From NCBI GenBank assembly GCA_035438585.1, contig DAORIO010000003.1, positions 1 through 26,546 on the forward strand: DNA of 26,546 nt, given 5' to 3'. Shown in pieces: positions 23,011-26,546 of the stretch. The notes beneath the pieces are model-generated. The model saw only the letters and a list, made by a program, of their open reading frames with translations. It was not told where the DNA came from and made no database searches. Both the position numbers and the translations under genes were made by a program. How positions within the stretch are numbered: the first letter of the stretch is position 1; every line of letters starts with the position of its first letter. The DNA is from DAORIO01 sp035438585. GTDB lineage: Bacteria > Patescibacteriota > Minisyncoccia > Phycocordibacterales > UBA9973.

Positions 23011-23016
23011 ATTATA
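23011..23016 (-). promoter_or_regulatory. -10 box for mscL
   Basis: TATAAT on the minus strand, then ATGTGT, then ATG (23004). The six-base spacing predicts a leaderless message starting at the second ATG and is the reason for preferring that start. Confidence 0.5.
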
Positions 23017-23018
23017 AA

Positions 23019-23238
23019 CTAATCTTCTAAATACTTAAATCTTGAAACAATCTTCCCTTCCCGTTCAATATTTACCAAAAACCCTGTAAGGTTTTTGAAC
23101 CACAAAGGATTATTTCCAAATTCTTCCGAATCATACATTCCGCAATAAACAACATTTTTTCACGTTTATTAGAATTAAGTCCAACCCCAATAACTTCGTA
23201 GACATTTACTTTATAGTGTATGTATTTTAAAGCTTCAT
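23019..23238 (-). pseudogene. Frameshifted DUF1653-like gene
   Basis: Two overlapping frames read as one DUF1653-type protein. The first gives LKYIHYKVNVYEVIGVGLN then SNKREK. The second takes over with NVVYCGMYDSEEFGN, then NPLWFKNLTGFLV, then IEREGKIVSRFKYLED and TAG. The switch is at a run of six A (mRNA sense; 23155-23160), where one extra A would restore the frame. The first frame has no start codon; an ATG at 23238, four bases from the ABC stop, would need a second one-base correction within its first few codons. The 'Y..HYK...YEVIGV', 'VVY...Y' and 'LWF+.L..F' pattern is the DUF1653 signature as I remember it. It is either a true pseudogene or a sequencing error in a homopolymer. Confidence 0.7.
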
Positions 23239-23239
23239 G

Positions 23240-24982
23240 TTAACTTCTCTCACCAACTTGTTGTCTCCACATTGCAAAGTAAAGGCCTTTTTGTTCCAAA
23301 AGTTCATCATGCGTTCCATTTTCACTAATTTTTCCTTTTTCCAAAACATAAATACGATCTGCGTGCATTATTGTTGAAAGTCTATGGGCGATTGATATTG
23401 TGAGATGAGATTTTGCGCCAGAAAGAGATCTAACAGTCTTTGTAATTTCTTCTTCAGTAATAGAATCGAGTGACGAAGTCGCCTCATCAAAAACCAAAAT
23501 AGCAGGTTTTCGAAGTAACGCTCGTGCAATCGAAAGGCGCTGTTTTTCTCCGCCTGAGATTTTCATTCCACCCTCACCTATTATGGTATCAAGCCCAAGA
23601 CCACCTCGTTCCAGAAGATTTTTACATTGAGCCTTGGTTAGAGCATCAAGACATTCTTCATCAGTTGCATTTGGATTTACGAATAACAAATTCTCTCTTA
23701 TGGTTCCAGAGAAAAGTTGTGTGTCTTGAGTTACAAAACCAATCTGCTTTCGAAGTTCTTCTTTATTTATATCAGTATGCTTTATGCCGTTATAAAGAAT
23801 ATTTCCCTCAGTTGGAACATAGAGTCCAACCAAAAGTTTTACTAAAGATGTTTTACCAGATCCAGATGGACCAACAAAAGCAATAGTCTCTCCTCCTGTT
23901 AATTTATAATTTATATTTTTTAGAGCTTCTATGGTTCCTCCTTTGTACGCAAAAGATACATTGTTAAATTCTAGAGTTTCTATTGTACCTATAGATTTTG
24001 GAGACGACGGATTTGGTTCAGCAGATGTATTCATAAGAGTTGTGTAATTAGCAAGTGAGGCTTCAGCTTGGCGATATGTGCCAATAAATGCTGCAAATTG
24101 CGTAAGTGGGAAAAACAACCAAAATGAATAAATATTAAGTGAAAGATATTGTCCAAAAGTTATTTTCTCTGTAAAAATTAAATAGAACAAAAACAAATAA
24201 AGAAAAGCACGAATTAAATTTGTTACAGTACCTTGAATAAAATCGAGCATTCGTAGATATCGGAGTTTTTTAAGTTCAAGTTTTAAAATCTTTTCAGTCG
24301 TTGAATTTAGTCGTCCAACTTCTTGTTTTGTAAGCCCTAGAGATTTAACTAGTTCAATATTTCTCAAAGATTCTGTTGTCGCTCCAGCAAGAGCTGTAGT
24401 TTCAGCAACAATTACTGTTTGAATAGTCTTGATTCTTTTTGAAAACACCAAAGTAATAGTTCCAATGATAAGTATCATGGCTACAAAAATTACTGTAATA
24501 CCCCAATAAATCATGGCTGAATAAATCAAGACAAACAAAAGCACGATAGTTGAAGCAAAAACGATATTTATACCGTCTTGAATAAGTTTTTCAGTATCCT
24601 GTCTTGCTTTTTGAAGTTTACCTAAAGTTTCTCCACTTCTTTCATCTTCAAAAACCGCATACGGTAATTCCAAAGAATGTTCTACCCCTTCTCTGTACAT
24701 ATCTGCACCTGAGCGCTGACTTACAGTATTTAAATAATAGTCTTGAAAGTTTTTAGCGATACGAGAAACAAGAGCAGTTCCAACGAACGCCAGAAGAAGT
24801 GTTATTGTGCCACGAAAAAATTCCGCTCGACTGATTTCATGGAAACGAAGTGCGTATCCATCAATGATCCTCTGAAACACAAGCGGTTCAAGCAATGCAA
24901 AAACTTGATTGATTGTCGCAAGTATAAGAACAACAACACATAACTTCCAATATTTTTTTAAATATAACTTTAAAATATGCAT
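23240..24982 (-). CDS. ABC transporter, fused permease and ATPase (exporter type)
   Basis: The 580-residue half-transporter probably works as a homodimer to export lipids, peptides or drugs. A six-helix membrane domain (about 1-315) is followed by a nucleotide-binding domain with Walker A GPSGSGKT at 371-378, Q-loop 'FVTQDTQLFSGTIREN', signature ISGGE at 475-479, Walker B 'ILVFDE' ending at E500 with 'ATSSLD', and switch H533. All catalytic residues are intact. The permease part has no substrate-specific feature that I can identify. It begins six bases after the DinB-like gene. Confidence 0.93.
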   Translation of the reverse strand: MHILKLYLKKYWKLCVVVLILATINQVFALLEPLVFQRIIDGYALRFHEISRAEFFRGTITLLLAFVGTALVSRIAKNFQDYYLNTVSQRSGADMYREGVEHSLELPYAVFEDERSGETLGKLQKARQDTEKLIQDGINIVFASTIVLLFVLIYSAMIYWGITVIFVAMILIIGTITLVFSKRIKTIQTVIVAETTALAGATTESLRNIELVKSLGLTKQEVGRLNSTTEKILKLELKKLRYLRMLDFIQGTVTNLIRAFLYLFLFYLIFTEKITFGQYLSLNIYSFWLFFPLTQFAAFIGTYRQAEASLANYTTLMNTSAEPNPSSPKSIGTIETLEFNNVSFAYKGGTIEALKNINYKLTGGETIAFVGPSGSGKTSLVKLLVGLYVPTEGNILYNGIKHTDINKEELRKQIGFVTQDTQLFSGTIRENLLFVNPNATDEECLDALTKAQCKNLLERGGLGLDTIIGEGGMKISGGEKQRLSIARALLRKPAILVFDEATSSLDSITEEEITKTVRSLSGAKSHLTISIAHRLSTIMHADRIYVLEKGKISENGTHDELLEQKGLYFAMWRQQVGERS

Positions 24983-24988
24983 GAGTTT

Positions 24989-25480
24989 TTATTGAGGCAT
25001 ATCTATTCCACCCCAAAGATTTGAAGTACCGACTGAAGTATTTCCAGATGATTTTATATAAAGAAAAAGTTGCATCTTATAAGCTCCAAGCCATTTAAGC
25101 ATAGACTCAACAAGATAAACTCCTTTTGTTTTTTCACCTTGATTGTAAAGATTTATAACAACAGACAGATCTTCATCTGTAACGTTTTCTAATACTTTTT
25201 TAAATTCTGCTTCTTCTTGGTCTAAAATACTCGCAAAATTAGCAATTGTTGTTTCTTTTGATTTTTCATGAAGTGGCATATATATAGACATATCGTTCGT
25301 TAATATAACCTTTGTTGTTGCCACAAAAACATATGACAAATATTGAATAAGCTCAAGTGTTGTTCGTTGACCTTCTGTTGGTTTGTAACCTTCTGTATCC
25401 GCTGGAATTTTTTCCACCAAGTGTTTTAGGATTCTAAATTCATTACTAACGGCGTCGATAAGATTTTGTTTTGTATACAT
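24989..25480 (-). CDS. DinB-like four-helix protein
   Basis: The 163-residue helical protein contains 'FRILKHLVEKIPAD', then 'YKPTEGQRTTLELIQYLSYVF' and near the end 'WLGAYKMQLFLYIKSSG', a pattern I associate with DinB/DfsB-like proteins, whose members are often metal-dependent thiol enzymes. The three metal-binding histidines of classic DinB proteins are not clearly present, so catalytic activity is doubtful. It precedes the ABC exporter by six bases and has an extended -10 with a short leader. Confidence 0.7.
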   Translation of the reverse strand: MYTKQNLIDAVSNEFRILKHLVEKIPADTEGYKPTEGQRTTLELIQYLSYVFVATTKVILTNDMSIYMPLHEKSKETTIANFASILDQEEAEFKKVLENVTDEDLSVVINLYNQGEKTKGVYLVESMLKWLGAYKMQLFLYIKSSGNTSVGTSNLWGGIDMPQ

Positions 25481-25513
25481 ATTTTTATTGGTTAACTTTT
25501 AATTAGATGAAGT

Positions 25514-25522
25514 AGTATACCA
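25514..25522 (-). promoter_or_regulatory. Extended -10 promoter for the DinB-like/ABC operon
   Basis: TGGTATACT on the minus strand lies 33 bases before the ATG at 25480. The leader would be about 27 bases. No clear -35 is visible. Confidence 0.45.
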
Positions 25523-25529
25523 TACCGTT

Positions 25530-25622
25530 CTAAGGTGCGTGTTTATGTAAGATTACTCTTGCAGAGAGAATCATATTAGAACCAACTGCCGACAAGTCCT
25601 GTAAAGTTATTCTAGTATTTTT
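25530..25622 (-). other. Possible C-terminal gene remnant between two genes
   Basis: Between a TGA at 25625 and a TAG at 25530 the minus strand has an open 30-codon frame with a protein-like reading (ITLQDLSAVGSNMILSARVI, then LHKHAP) and only an internal ATG. It might be the tail of a deleted gene or a chance open frame. The rest of the 170-base gap shows nothing else but the promoter at 25514. Confidence 0.25.
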
Positions 25623-25651
25623 TCAGATTTAAAATCGATGCGTCTCCTGCA

Positions 25652-26179
25652 TTAAGCTTTATAATCTTCTTTATAGTTAGGATACCCTCTTTCCTTAAGA
25701 CCTTTTAGCATATTTGCCAGTATCTTTGGATTATTTCCCCTCTCATCAGTTCCGATATATTTTTCAAGTTCGTTTGGCTGATTTTTGAAATATGCAACTA
25801 TCGCACTTTTGTATGCGATATTTTCTGGAAAGGCGTGAGCCTTATACTCATGTTCAATTGATTGCTCAAAATAGGACAAAGCTTCTTCTGGATTATTTTC
25901 ATACAGTGCTTTTATTTGTCCGATATGCAGTTCGGTAAAGCTGAGCATTTGGTAATAGCCCTTCTGGATATCTTCCGATTGGTTTTCGATAAAATTAACA
26001 ATTTCTGGATCAAGCAATAGTTTTAAATTTTCTTTCGCATTTGCACGATCTGGAGTTGACTGGTCAATCTCCACTAGTTTATCTTTAAACTCTTTCGGGC
26101 TTATCTCTCCTGACAAAAGTTGTCCTTTGAGACTTGTAAAGATATTTTCAGAATGATTTGGTCCTAATTCTGGATTCAT
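25652..26179 (-). CDS. Hypothetical helical, TPR-like protein, 175 aa
   Basis: I do not recognise a family. The protein is soluble and almost wholly helical. 'IGQIKALYENNPEEALSYFEQSIEH' and 'AYKSAIVAYFKNQPNELEKYI' look like two tetratricopeptide-type helix pairs, suggesting a protein-interaction role. The N-terminal third ('LLSGEISPKEFKDKLVEID') is charged and helical. No signal peptide is present. Its ATG is exactly six bases after an extended -10 (TGATATAAT), so a leaderless message is likely. Confidence 0.72.
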   Translation of the reverse strand: MNPELGPNHSENIFTSLKGQLLSGEISPKEFKDKLVEIDQSTPDRANAKENLKLLLDPEIVNFIENQSEDIQKGYYQMLSFTELHIGQIKALYENNPEEALSYFEQSIEHEYKAHAFPENIAYKSAIVAYFKNQPNELEKYIGTDERGNNPKILANMLKGLKERGYPNYKEDYKA

Positions 26180-26185
26180 AAAACA

Positions 26186-26194
26186 ATTATATCA
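26186..26194 (-). promoter_or_regulatory. Extended -10 promoter for the TPR-like gene
   Basis: TGATATAAT on the minus strand, then TGTTTT, then ATG: a perfect extended -10 at the same six-base distance seen at four other genes. No -35 is visible. Confidence 0.58.
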
Positions 26195-26336
26195 ATTTTA
26201 CTGTTTATTTCTCTCTATACAGATTTAGCAAAATGTTTCTTAAACGCGCACGAGGTGGCGGTCCACTCTGATTCAGCGCCAGAGCAGTGGGAAAACTCAA
26301 GGAAAGCTTGAAAAAATTTCAGGAACTAAGGGATCG
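26195..26336. other. Gene-free, GC-richer patch
   Basis: Nothing can be annotated with confidence here. About 26235-26305 is visibly richer in G and C than its surroundings. Short frames without start codons end inside it on both strands, for example ESEWTATSCAFKKHFAKSV and TAG on the minus strand. It may hold the decayed end of a gene. Confidence 0.3.
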
Positions 26337-26546
26337 CTATAAATTTTCTATTTCCACTTCTGTTTTTGATCCAAATAGTCTATTAATAACTTGCTGATAA
26401 CTTTGAATATCAGCTCGGGATGGGTCGGCTGTAATAATCACTTTTTCTGGAGCCTCTTCTCCTGCTAATTTTAGAATTTCGGAAATATGGTTTTGAAAAT
26501 TTCTTGTATCAAGAGAATGAATAAGAAATTTTTTATTTATATCAAA
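26337..26546 (-). CDS. Partial CDS, C-terminus of an unknown protein
   Basis: An open minus-strand frame enters from the right edge and ends in TAG at 26337, giving 69 residues. It includes FLIHSLDTRNFQNHISEIL, then 'KLAGEEAPEKVIITADPSRAD' split by predicted helices, and ends SKTEVEIENL. The amphipathic helices and the absence of stops over 70 codons support a real gene. I do not recognise the family. Codon use is A/T-ending like the other genes. Confidence 0.65.
   Translation of the reverse strand, partial: FDINKKFLIHSLDTRNFQNHISEILKLAGEEAPEKVIITADPSRADIQSYQQVINRLFGSKTEVEIENL

Noticed and set aside
26195..26336. A tRNA or other structured RNA in the GC-richer patch
   Set aside because: No cloverleaf, acceptor stem pairing or T-loop consensus could be found on either strand.

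Overview
The window is AT-rich bacterial DNA that looks like Candidatus Patescibacteria (CPR), most likely a Parcubacteria/Paceibacteria-type lineage. The reasons are compact genes, almost all on one strand; a Gram-positive-like type IV pilus (T4P) locus with no secretin (pilQ) or pilotin; a shortened RF2; a membrane protein of a type common in CPR genomes; and no recognisable Shine-Dalgarno sequences. The lineage is an inference from gene content, because no rRNA or other marker lies in the window.

Layout, read along the minus strand, which carries everything except comF. Right end (26546 to 23019): a partial unknown gene, a GC-richer gene-free patch, a small TPR-like protein, a possible gene remnant, a DinB-like protein, an ABC exporter, and a DUF1653-like gene broken by a frameshift. 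Then mscL, and the convergent plus-strand comF with a shared hairpin terminator between them. Centre (21926 to 7632): a continuous T4P locus in the order pilM-pilN-pilO-(membrane Fn3 protein)-pilB-(CheY-like regulator)-pilT-pilC, then pilA with its own promoter and terminator, then pilD and four minor prepilins, ending in an 849-residue surface protein (two Fn3, beta-helix, PKD, C-terminal carbohydrate-binding-like region) and a terminator. Left part (7578 to 1): housekeeping genes ligA, gatC-gatA, a membrane HEPN-like protein, prfB, ftsE-ftsX, a small unknown, and the start of an ASCH-like gene.

The genes form one main functional module. PilM/N/O build the inner-membrane platform with PilC. 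PilB extends and PilT retracts the pilus. PilD processes PilA and the minor prepilins. ComF, transcribed divergently from pilM across overlapping promoters, suggests that the pilus serves DNA uptake. The large surface protein is a candidate pilus-associated adhesin for host contact.

Two window-wide patterns stand out. All 30 stop codons I could assign are TAA (18) or TAG (12), none TGA, although RF2 is encoded. Five genes have a TATAAT-like -10 box exactly six bases before the ATG, which predicts leaderless mRNAs; several of these boxes are extended (TGnTATAMT) with no visible -35.
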